A stretch of DNA of 64,000 bases from Macrocystis pyrifera. Taxonomy: Eukaryota > Sar > Phaeophyceae > Laminariales > Laminariaceae. The translations under genes were made by a program, and so were the position numbers. The stretch covers positions 2,115,197-2,179,196 of the forward strand of contig JASSKH010000030.1 in NCBI GenBank assembly GCA_031763025.1, given 5' to 3'. Below the pieces are notes generated by a model. It did not search any database. It was not told where the DNA came from and saw only the letters and a list, made by a program, of their open reading frames with translations. Every line of letters begins with the position of its first letter. Positions within the stretch are counted from its first letter, which is position 1. Shown here piece after piece: positions 54,751 through 64,000 of this stretch.

Positions 54751-56875
54751 GTGAGAACGGAGTACAACGAAAATGCGTGGTTTGGTGTGTACCAGGGTCA
54801 AGGTCATACTGCTTTACTGTAGTGGATTAAATGCCCACTTGGTTCTGTGTTCGGGTTGCCTATCTCAGCACGCCTTGCCTCGAGTAGCAGAAGTGGGACG
54901 GGGAGGGCGAGGGGGAGAGGGGATGACAACAAGATCAAAGAAGAACGCAGGGTTCGAGGGCCCTTCGCTTAAAGTAACTCCAGCCAACGCTCAAGTAAAA
55001 CGGCTACTCGTACCCAAGTATACCTGCACGAGTACGTGCGTAACACTAACACCCCCTTCCCGAGTTTAATTCACTGCTCGCAGAAGCAACCAACAACAGA
55101 CAGCGAGAGGTAAGCGGCGTATCTCACAACGTACGCACAGACCAAGAGGAACGACAAGCGACTCTAACATTTGCGTGGATGCTACCTAAAGGATTCTCGC
55201 GTTCGGAAGCTGATGTGCTATAGACATATGTACAATATCGATCGGCCTCTCTAAGCGCTCCATTTTCCTTAAAGGGACGCTGGCACCCTCAGGAATGCGT
55301 CGTAAAGTACCCGCGCGTAGGCGTTTCGGCAGCATATACATACGACTTGGAATTAGAGTGAGGTATTTGCAACCAAGATTCATATTTCGTGGTTGTACAA
55401 TAGTTGACGCAAAATTACAAGACTCCTGAGCTTTTTAGCCCTTCTTTGCCTTTTTTTGGGCCCAAGAAATTAATACCCATGAGGGTAACGAAGTTTTTCC
55501 TCCCTCCCCATCTTTGACGACGACTCTCTGAGAGATATATCATCCGCCTGGAGAACAGCAACATTATAGTGAAGGTCATTGCTTCATCGGTGATGTAGCC
55601 TTTGTGCTGTGCTCCCTTGCGCAAAATGGATCATTTTCGCGTTTTCGCGAGTTTTTTGTGCTACTCGCTCGCACCTTGGAGTACCCGAAAACACCCCGTG
55701 AGTCGCTTCTGGGTGCCTACGACTGCCGTCTGGTGCACCCGATACCCCCACGCATCCTTCCAAGAGCATACCTCAATTTCGCGGGCTGCAGTATCCTGTG
55801 AGGAGCTGTAGCTGTCCGCAAGTGAGGTGCAAACGTTCTGTTGGGGGTTGGTTTTGGTCTCATTTTGTGCACCCCAAATTTCGACCAATTTCGACCACTG
55901 CATCACCTCTAAGTCGAAATGTAGGCCCCTGTTGAGAACGGGCGGGAGATCAATCTCGAGAGAAACACAAGCTAGCTGCTGTGATGAAACCTCTTTCAAG
56001 TCACCGTCGCTCTCTGGTAAGACGAACCAGCCGAAGTTGTAAACGCAGTGTGTTGAACTAGCGATGCGTTTTTCCGTTCGGATAAAACATCTAGATATTA
56101 AAGTGACCGGAAACCCGGGAACCAGGGGACGCTTGGGTGCCAGCGTCCCCTTAACTACTACTGCTGTACCAGATGGGATGTTACGAGCTCGGAAAAACCT
56201 CCGTCTGTCGTGCCTTTGTCCCGCGAGTCTTTGGGATTATTTCCTTTTAGACGTTATTGCACTTGAAGTCCCGCACTTGCATATTACACCAACCAGCAGA
56301 ATTTTACGAGCTCGGAAAAATTCCTTTTTGCCGTCGTTATTCTGCATTTGATATTGCACTACGGTACAACGAGACGCCGGTAGCTTCCGCTTTATGGACC
56401 ACGCGGGCACCCACCTAGAGGGTCACACGCGCCTTCCTGTCACTGGTCTGCGAAAGCTTTTAGGGCAGAGTCTGCATCGGGCGGGCTCTATTTCGCCACG
56501 ATAATTCCCAAATTTGGCCGCATGTGAAACTGTCATAAAAAATAAAAATCGAACAGGCTGGCGTATGATCACGAGAACGTCCCTATCAATGAGCTACGGC
56601 TTGATGATACCAGGTATACGCTAATTGACGTAGGCACGACCGTGATTAGCGTATCGGCCTCGCAGGTGCCGTAGTGCTGTCCAATAGTTGTATCGAGTCC
56701 ATTCGGACTCGCAGCTCCATGGCCCTTTCAGCCTGTTAATACTTGCAACTCTGCGAAGGGTGTAGGGTGTAGGGCATTTTCGTTACTCCTCTGCTCATCC
56801 TGCCTCGACCGTGGGAACTTTCCGCATGCACCTCTCGGCAGTACTGTCGCATTCACGGCCTCGATTTGGCTACGT
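54751..56875. other. Intergenic, no gene recognised
   Basis: Short open frames on both strands without family motifs. CGAGCTCGGAAAAA occurs twice (about 56186 and 56309) with CCGTC words, a small direct repeat. No RNA gene was found. Confidence 0.4.
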
Positions 56876-57447
56876 ATGTCCTGGACCACTACCGGTATAC
56901 GCGGAGCCGTAGTGGGCGCCAGCCCGCCGCGGCGAAGCCCGCTTGTTACAAACATTTTGCCTGGCTATGCGGCTACGTGTGCAACATTGTGTAATTCTTG
57001 TTTCAGAATAATGGAGGAAATAAATGTAAATAAGTGTCGTATACCTATACAGTACGAAGCAAACCTTTCACCCCCTATTAGCGGGGGAGGTGGAGGTGGA
57101 AGGACGCGAATCATAAGATTCGGCGGGTGTGATGGATTCGCCCAGTGGCAGCCGTTACGAAGGAAATACGGAGGTAAGTGCGTAAGTAACCTCTTGTACA
57201 TACATGGATTTTAGGTATATTGGGTCAGGGTTAGGGTTAGAATATAGAGATATAGTCCTGGATAGGTTAGGTCCCTGGCGCTGGATGATAAGTGGTGTCG
57301 GTCACATCTCTTGTTGTCGCCGCAGATGTAGCGTCTAATGAGTTTCGACGGGGAAATACATTAGCAGACGGCAGACGGCGCCGTTGGCGTGGGAGGCCAC
57401 CACCTAATCGGCCGGGCTCACAGCTGACACATTTTATACGAAAATGA
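56876..57447 (+). CDS. Candidate two-exon gene, 139 residues, product unknown
   Basis: Exon 1 56876-57173 (MSWTTTGIRGAVVGASPPRR ...) ends at a strong GTAAGT donor in phase 1; exon 2 57326-57447 follows a strong acceptor (TTGTTGTCGCCGCAG), restores the frame and reaches a TGA stop. The product has a Gly6 run (PPISGGGGGG), then RIIRFGGCDGFAQWQPLRRK and an Arg-rich tail (ADGRRRRWRGRPPP). No family is recognised. An internal ATG at 57011 after TTTCAG could instead be the start of, or lie in, a separate exon. Support is phase agreement and splice-site quality only. Confidence 0.4.
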
Positions 57448-57879
57448 AAAAAAAAAAAACGCCGGCTGCGAGATTGGATTTTCAAAACTCAACGTAACCA
57501 TGTCGGGCGTAATTGTTTCCCCTTCTTTGCCCGCGGCGGCAGCGGCGTTTTTTGTTTTCGCGGCGGAGTGCCGAATATGTCAAATCGCGGCATTTTATGG
57601 GCGCGACGGACGTCAATGGTTGGAACAATTGTCGTGACTGGACGCTTGCTGGAACCGCAACTGTTACCAGTAGGTTTTAATAGTACGGATTTCGTCAGCC
57701 GTACGCCCTACGACCGGCGCCCGGTTCTTGGGGACGGAGCGTCAACATAGACACATGTTTTCTGTCATGCGGCGCCCTTTTTATTGCCTGTCAGACGCCG
57801 GAACAAATGGTCATTGCTAATCAGGCTTACCCTGGGCTGGGTAATTCGTCGGTTTTTAACGCCGAGAGAGGCTCGGCCT
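57448..57879. other. Intergenic, no gene recognised
   Basis: GC-rich CGGCGGCAGCGGCG near 57533; nothing else identifiable. Confidence 0.4.
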
Positions 57880-57884
57880 GTTGG

Positions 57885-58300
57885 TTGTATAGCACTACCC
57901 GCTAGACCACTCAGTCAGCGCTGACTGAGAGGTCTAGCAGGTAGTGCTATGTATCCAACGAAACATATGTTTTAGAGTGGAACATCGTCGACTTAGTGAC
58001 TGGGTGGTCTAGCAGGTAGTGCTATATAATCAACAAAGGATGTGTCGTGAGTTCAAATCTCGTCGACAATTTGTTCCTTTCGAGCGTGCGCGCTGGATAC
58101 AAATACGAATGATTATGATAGTGTGCCTCTAGACACCAGAAGCGTTTGGCGAGGGGAGGGCCCAGGAGATCACTGTTACGAAGTCGACGAGATTCAACGA
58201 ACTCTAAAAATATATTTTTTGTTGATTATTATATCAATCCTGCTAGACTACTCAGTCAGCACTGACTGAGTGGTCTAGCAGGTAGTGCTATTCAATCAAC
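57885..58300. repeat. tRNA-like units in inverted hairpins (SINE-like)
   Basis: The word GGTCTAGCAGGTAGTGCTAT occurs at 57931, 58007 and 58271, and in reverse complement (with changes) just left of the first and last, giving two hairpins centred near 57922 and 58262. The middle copy continues into GAGTTCAAATCTCG (58050-58063), a T-arm with a Pol III B box 35 bases after the A-box-like TGGTCTAGCAGG. No anticodon stem pairs, so it is tRNA-derived but not a tRNA. Confidence 0.6.
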
Positions 58301-58305
58301 TCAGC

Positions 58306-58414
58306 TATTACGGGGGTCCATAGTAAATAGGACCCAATATTGTCAGTAAAAATAGGTAAATGTATAGATTTTTATGTATAGCATAGGTCCTATTAACTAT
58401 GGACCCCCGTAATA
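58306..58414. mobile_element. Family M MITE, copy M12
   Basis: TATTACGGGGGTCCATAGTA to GGACCCCCGTAATA; adjacent to the tRNA-like hairpins. Confidence 0.9.
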
Positions 58415-58989
58415 GTAGGTTTACTAAAAATTTTACAGCATATGTCGTCTCCTAAGGCAACGAAAGAGTGTTCGTAGGCACTTTTTTATTCCATCCATCA
58501 CAAAAAAAAACAAATTTCGACAACACAATCCTCCTATATTTTTATCATTTTCCGCCTGACAACCTAACACAAATAACTGCTGTAAAATGCGCGATTTCTG
58601 CTTTGTTAATGCTCCTATTGACTGACACAAACAAGTGGCAAAATCATGTGCGATTTCTGCATTGCTTAAATGCGCGTAAACTGACATGAATAAACAAATG
58701 TGCGATTTCTGCTCTATTGATGTGCGCTCGCGTAAACACGACAGGCGCCGGTCAACGTCCACGCTACGCCAACCGTATGCGTTTCTTCTTCTCCTTCTTC
58801 CTCTCGAGCCGGAAGCCCCAGACCTCCCAACTGCCAAGGATTGGGAGGGGAATCGGAGCAGCACTCGGCGCGCAGCAACCTGTCCCAGGCATCCGACTCC
58901 TTCCGAGAAGGGGGCCAGCGCGTGCGCAAGCCTGGTGAGAAGAGGAAGTGCGAAAACTACGAACCCCGCACTAGTGCCAGGTTGTTATT
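58415..58989. other. Intergenic with weak open frames
   Basis: GCGCGATTTCTGC-type words recur at 58589, 58646 and 58700 (TGTGCGATTTCTGC), a short tandem-like repeat. A GC-richer stretch at 58740-58930 is open on both strands without recognisable motifs. Confidence 0.35.
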
Positions 58990-59108
58990 CAATTTCGGGG
59001 GGAAGCTACCGTAGTAATCAGAACCAAGCATGCTGCGTAACGACAGAGGGATACATGGCTTTTGGGCCCGTAGTGATTTCTGATTACAACATTAGCCCAC
59101 CCCGTACC
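58990..59108. mobile_element. Family N foldback element, copy 2
   Basis: CGTAGTAATCAGAACCAAGC at the left and TTTCTGATTACAACATTAGC at the right; related to 40789-40914. Confidence 0.7.
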
Positions 59109-59480
59109 AATCGGGGGTTAAAAAATCGGTAGGTTACAACTCTGGCCGGCAATAGAATAACCATTCGCACTCTGGTGTAAGTACTATTAATAGGTTACGT
59201 ACCATATTCCCGGCCACAGCAGTGGTAAGGCTTTTGCAAGTATTGACAACAGTTTTTTTTTTTCAATGCTGAAGTTCTGTGTTGGAGGGCACGCTTGGCC
59301 TTGCATGACCCCTCTGGCCGGGAATATGGCCGGGAATATATTCGCCGTTTGGACTCTAACAGAAGCATCAAACGGGGATTGTTTTCACGGCCAGCCCGGT
59401 AAGAATTTGAGCCTGCCCCAAATTCTCAAGCGGTGTCGCGCGCTGTACATAGTACATAAAGAGGCCATCGGCTCGGCTGA

Positions 59481-59565
59481 ATACCACTCTGTACATAAAT
59501 ATTCTGGAACATTTTAACCGAATTTTAGTATAGAAATGAACCTTAAATTTCGGCACATAGTGGTA
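59481..59565. mobile_element. Family T hairpin element, copy T6
   Basis: ATACCACTCTGTACATAAAT at the left and TCGGCACATAGTGGTAA at the right. Confidence 0.72.
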
Positions 59566-60296
59566 ACACAAGATGACACCCCGGTGTCGTGAGTTTTCTG
59601 CATTTTCTCCTATATACCAGTGCATCACCCCCCGGGCGATCGTATATGTACACGTATATCTACAGGCAACGATAGGACTAGTGTTGTGTATCTGGGGTGT
59701 ATTTTGTTGATGCTTTGTTTTCTGTGTCTCACACCACGATCAAGGCTACGCACAGTAGGTAGGGGTAGGTCACATTTAAGTCCTTTGTTCTCAGTCTACT
59801 GGATATACGAAGTATATTATACGAGCTTTTTCGTTTCCAGGTTTAACGATACATACAGAACAGTATGCGCTTTCCCCCCCCCCCCCCCCCTTTTTTCCAA
59901 TCTCATTTATTATCTTCGCCCTTGCTTTCTCTCTCCCTCCTGTTAATAGCCGTAAAACTCATGTCCGGGGTCACATACGCAGCAGCTGCGTGTTCTCTAT
60001 CATTCTCGGTCTGTAGTCTGCAGGGGCGAGAAGCGAGAGTTTAGGGGCACAGCTGCGGCAGTGTATGTATAAACCAACGTATACCCCAGTCTTGGGTCCT
60101 CCGTATAGAACAATACACGGGTACCCGGGGTACGAATACCCGCGATTCCGTGAGTTGGACCGGGACGGTTCCGGTTTCGACGGTTCCGGGTGCCCGCCAC
60201 GGGGTACCCGGGTTCTCAGTCAGACGGGGTGCAATTCTACTGTGAATACTGTTGGGGGTTTCATACAGACAATCTCGTCTCCACTATCGCGTGCCG
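59566..60296. other. Intergenic, no gene recognised
   Basis: A C-run at 59873-59890 and GGTACCCGGG-type words near 60119 and 60200. No gene or RNA recognised. Confidence 0.4.
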
Positions 60297-60455
60297 ATGT
60301 CTCGTGTCCCCTATCCCCGCCCGAGCACAGAAAAAAAGCCTCCGCGACCGCCGGGCCCGCCGCCACCCCACATCTTGCAAGAGCAGCGAAAGAGGAGGGA
60401 GATGTTGGCGCTGCAGAGAGCGCAGCAATTGCCACCCAGCGCCGCACCGGGACCT
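60297..60455 (+). CDS. Candidate first exon, proline-rich then charged, product unknown
   Basis: ATG at 60297, 53 codons, then a perfect GTGAGT donor in phase 0. It encodes a proline-rich stretch (KKPPRPPGPPPPHILQEQRK) followed by RREMLALQRAQQLPPS, the composition of a real coding segment. No downstream exon could be matched. Confidence 0.35.
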
Positions 60456-62107
60456 GTGAGTCGACGCGGCCGAGAGCTAGCTGTAGCTGGGTGGGGAATA
60501 AATACTTATATAAAAAAAACAATCAAATACGGACGTCAGCTGTGCACTACTTCTGCCCAGCTGCATCCTTTTGGATTCCACCTTGACGCTGGAAGATCTG
60601 ATATCACTCGTTCTTCTGCTTGTCGTGGAGTCCAGTAGGTTTGGTTGGGTTTCGTCCTTCTTTTTCCGGCAGTTGCGGGCGCAGTGCCCTTCGTTCCCTT
60701 CTTGTCCGCGGCGACTGCAGGTAGGTCGATGTTTCCCGAGACTGCCATGGTCACGTCACCACCAGAGACTTTTTCTGGTCGACGCCATCTGTTGCGCGAA
60801 ATATTGTCAAAGGTGTGGATGACGCGCCGGGTCCTGCATCTGTCCGGTGCCATCTGATTGTTCTTCCTCTGTTCGATGTCAGACATCTATCTGCCGCATG
60901 TGGAGCGGACGCAGGGTGCGTTGCGTCATCTGTACACCTTTTGACGATCTTTCGTGCAACAACAGCGGTTGCCGAACGGATGGATCGCTGGCCGTGGCGT
61001 GCCCCATGCCAGCCTCCGAAACATCGGCCTGAAGTCACCGCGGAAAGGAAAGGGCGATACCCCCTTAACCTGTGCGCTCCAACCTTGTCATACCTCTGGA
61101 GGGCCATCGCCCATATTTTAGCTCGCGACCGCTGAGAAACCAAAAAGAGTTCGAAACCAACACATTTATTTACGTGGGAGCCTTACTAAGAGATGACACT
61201 TACTTGTTTCAGCAGCACGCCAGTACGCAATCAGTACCATCTATAAGTATTATAGTACACACCGCTTTTTCTGTACGGTGCACCTTATGAATAAAAACCG
61301 TACAAAACCGCGGTTTTTCTCCACGGTGCACCGTGCGAATAAAAACCGTACAAAAAAAACCGCGGTTTCGTACTATTTGCTGACGCGTTTTTTCTGGGTA
61401 CGAACGCACTAACGAAACTCACTACAGGCAGCGTATGAATAATCCTTGCAAACCCTCGGGTTCGTGCGGTTTTCGTACCGGGTACGTTTTGTTTACCTTC
61501 TACGTGAAGTCAAGAGCAACAGCGGTAACACGCATGAAAAAACGAATTCTGTAGGCAGTAAATAGATGAACATAAAACAGTACATTAACTACGAAAATAA
61601 AAAACGCAAAAAAAACTGTTGCACGTTTGCCGGAAACAATATGCCGGAAATGTGTGTTTTCAGATTGTGCAGCGGTGTGGCGCTAAATGTTGCAAATTGT
61701 CACCTTACTTACATTGGAACATTTATTTGCGACACACACCGGCACCTTGCTCTGTACTATACCAGGTACAATATAGAGTACCGCTCACTGAAGCGTTATC
61801 GTCCTGTGAATTACCCAATCAGCCGCTACAGAGACCGCTACCCCCCCCCCCCCCCGCCCTTGCGCTCACGCATTAATATACATGTTCCTGGAGCACACAA
61901 ACAACAGCTTAGCAACAGTATTATAGTATAATCTACCATACTTCTTGCTCGTATAGCAGGTATATGCGAACCCTCCTACGATATATATGTACCGGAAATA
62001 TTACGCGTTACGCAAGGCCCTGTTCGCTCAGAAGGAGCAGGCGTCAACAACGGATTTCCCGGCGTCGGCAGCTCGTGATTTCTCAGCTTTCACCTTACCC
62101 TGCCCAG
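60456..62107. other. Intergenic, no gene recognised
   Basis: Open frames of up to 130 codons on the minus strand at 60751-61143 have no motif and are covered by other frames. A two-copy 50-bp tandem repeat lies at 61272-61369. A C-run is at 61841-61855. Confidence 0.4.
61272..61369. repeat. 50-bp tandem duplication
   Basis: ACGGTGCACC ... GAATAAAAACCGTACAAAA and CCGCGGTTT occur twice in order, about 50 bases apart. Confidence 0.85.
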
Positions 62108-62272
62108 CATGAGTACGCCTGATTTTTCCCAGATGAATGTCCCATGTGTTCCTTGGCCTCGAGAAGGAGATTCGAATTTAGCGTCAAAATATAATCTTTT
62201 CAAGACCCCTCGGGGTCCATTCTCTGCCGGAGGCTATTTGTACGTGAGAGCCGGCAATAATCCAAATCTGAA
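62108..62272 (+). CDS. Candidate exon or 55-residue ORF, product unknown
   Basis: Preceded by a strong acceptor (TTTCACCTTACCCTGCCCAG) and followed by a GTAAGT donor. An ATG lies one base inside and opens MSTPDFSQMNVPCVPWPREG ... FKTPRGPFSAGGYLYVRAGN. The same frame ends in TAA just past the donor, so it could be either an internal exon or a complete tiny ORF. No family recognised. Confidence 0.35.
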
Positions 62273-62559
62273 GTAAGTATCAACTCGCCGATTGTCGTGT
62301 TGGTGACGACACTCTTGATTTTTACGTGAAAGCCGTTCAAAATGATTTTTGATAATAATAACAACAAAAAAACATGAAACACCGTAAGATCAATAAAGTT
62401 AGCGGGAACACTTTGTTGGCTCGAAACCGAGCAGACGCCTTGATGGACCGTACAAGAAACGTGACCCAATAGCACCGTTCCACGGCCGATGGAACCGCGG
62501 GTCTTGTACGGTCTCAAACCGTTCATTGACCGATCTACAACGGTTGTTTGCACCGAATC

Positions 62560-62900
62560 TTGATGTGCGGCTTCGATGGCCTTCCTACAGTGCGGTTCGG
62601 TGCGGTTTTCAGATATTATAAAACCACACGATGCCGTTCGGTGCTGTGATATATCCTACAGATGAGGTTCGGTGCGGTTTGCAAAAGTCGTAAATCCTAC
62701 GGTGAGCTTCGGTGCGGTTTTCAGATGTCGTGAACCCTTCGATGCAGTTCGGTTATTTTTTTATTTCCTACGGTGCGGTTCGGTGCGGTTTTCCGATATC
62801 GTAGAGCCTAAGGTGCGGTGCGGTGCGGTGCGGTGCGGTTCTCAAGAGGGAAAAACATCCCACCAAGGTGAGGTGCGGTGCGGTTAGCCGCACCGAACCG
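62560..62900. repeat. GTTCGGTGCGGTTTTC tandem array
   Basis: Repeated CGGTGCGGTTTTCAGAT and CCTACGGTG words at about 55-60 base spacing, condensing to GGTGC pentamers at 62813-62840. Confidence 0.87.
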
Positions 62901-63429
62901 CGCCGAATCGATAGGAAAAGCCGTACCGTGAAGAACCCCGGGGATTGTCTTCCCCGGGGAAAAAAAGAACGAACAAATTCAGGAAAAGAGAGAGAGAGAG
63001 CGGGAGAGAGAGAGAGTAGCAGCAGTGTGCATGCGGCCTTGCACCCACAGCTGGGTAATATCGATGAACAGCCCCATTCAGCACCCAAAAAAATACCGCC
63101 CGATGTCATGGTGAACCCAGAGTGGATTGTTTCCAGTGAAGCGAGTTTTTGCGCTATTGACACGGCAGCCTAACTAAACAAACAAATAGGGGGCGCGGGG
63201 GTGGGTGCGGGGGTGAGTTTGTGAGGTAAAGCCAAATAATAAAAAAAATCTTGGGGATATAAAAATAAAGATAAACTGAAGCCGCCAGCTATTCAACGAG
63301 TCCGACAATTTTTTCCCCTCCCCTTGGGCTTTGGTTTTATACCTTCTCCGCAACCAATCAGCGCACACGCTCGACAATAGCAACGGCAAATTATCCACCA
63401 AAGCCGCCGAGTGCTACGCTGGGGACACG

Positions 63430-64000
63430 CACCAATCCATCCTGAGAATATAAGGACGGTTTGCACATTAACATTCAATGAAAATGTTAATTATATCTTG
63501 GGACAGAATTTTGGCCAAAATGTAAGGGACGTTCGTATAGTATTCGATTTATCCAAACGCTCCTTCCATTTAGCGACACCTTTGGCCAAAATACAAGGAC
63601 CGTTTGTACAGCAGTATTATCTAACCCAAACGTTTTTTAAGTTTGGGAACAGAGTGCTATTTACCGTGCTTTTGGCCAAAATGTAAGAACCGTTCGTTTT
63701 TTTTTTTTTTTTTTTTTTCCAAACGGTCCTTACATTTAGGGGCAGGGTGCTATTTATAGCACTTTTGGCCCATATGTAAGAACCGTTTGTATAGTATTAC
63801 TTAATCCAAACGTTCCTTGAATTTAGGGACATAGTGGTAGTTAGAAGATTTTTGCTCAAAATATAAGAACCGTTTGCATATTATTACTTAATCCAAACGC
63901 TCCACACATTTAGGGGCAGAGTGCTACTTATCACACTATTGGCCGAAATATAAAACACGGTTTGTATATTAATACTTAACCTAAACGTTCTTTTATTTGT
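63430..64000. repeat. Tandem cluster of family T elements
   Basis: Five or so units of roughly 110-120 bases, each with CCAAAATGTAAGGACCGTTT-like left arm, CCAAACGTTCCTTA-like right arm, and GGGACAGAGTGCTATTTA. They are joined end to end up to the window edge; a T-run of about 22 interrupts one unit near 63700. Confidence 0.88.

Noticed and set aside
60751-61143. 130-codon minus-strand ORF
   Set aside because: No motif, no splice partner, and overlapping open frames on the plus strand; random ORFs of this length are expected in GC-rich DNA.

Overview
This is a window of nuclear genome from a eukaryote with large introns, most likely a brown alga or a close stramenopile relative. That assignment is inferred from overall character and was not tested: conserved exons of 30-380 bp with GT-AG introns of hundreds of bases to several kb, GC-rich exons, abundant homopolymer C/G tracts and microsatellites, CCCTAA/TTAGGG interstitial motifs and many short inverted-repeat elements. 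No bacterial-type operon, ribosomal RNA gene or CRISPR array is present. Three multi-exon genes can be built by matching splice phase across exons. (1) An aldehyde dehydrogenase of the betaine-aldehyde/ALDH10-like type, plus strand, 8 exons between 1827 and 15200, 5' end missing and one exon carrying a 2-base frame disruption. (2) A SpoU/TrmH-family RNA 2'-O-methyltransferase, plus strand, 25565-37014, all three SpoU motifs present, one of them completed across a 30-bp exon. (3) An unrecognised minus-strand gene of 7 phase-consistent exons, 50975 down to 40509, about 430 residues. Smaller or weaker candidates are a possible secreted protein (22936-23323), a two-exon gene (56876-57447) and isolated exon candidates near 51.8, 54.6, 60.4 and 62.2 kb. 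Two intact tRNA-Pro(CGG) genes with T6 terminators (19.1 and 22.7 kb, minus strand) accompany two decayed copies. A degraded tyrosine recombinase lies at 39.3-39.6 kb, minus strand. 

Repeats occupy much of the rest. Family M is a ~100-115 bp palindromic element with ends TTACGGGGG and a TA target duplication; there are 12 copies, and one insertion is proven by an empty site in this window. Family P is a ~100 bp palindrome flanked by TTAA with CCCT..AGGG ends (piggyBac-like). Family T is a hairpin with CACTCTGTCCC ends. Families A and B are dispersed repeats whose 3' ends are homologous, finish in GAGTAC and run into poly(C). Further foldback elements lie at 14.2, 22.1/53.3 and 40.8/59.0 kb. 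Satellites include a 72-bp tandem array (6.3-7.2 kb), a 1.27-kb (TAC)n array (19.3-20.6 kb) and several minisatellites. Nesting (M inside A, P, T and two minisatellites) gives a relative order of activity. 

Layout: 0-1.8 kb TCC microsatellite and family A repeats; 1.8-15.2 kb aldehyde dehydrogenase with repeat-filled introns; 15.2-25.5 kb GATC arrays, tRNA-Pro genes, TAC satellite and a candidate secreted-protein gene; 25.6-37.0 kb methyltransferase; 37-40.5 kb small elements and the recombinase remnant; 40.5-51 kb the unknown minus-strand gene; 51-64 kb mostly intergenic, with exon candidates, tRNA-like hairpins and foldback repeats. The three main genes show no evident functional link. A shared trait is that G-rich tracts tend to follow 5' splice sites while C-rich tracts precede 3' splice sites.
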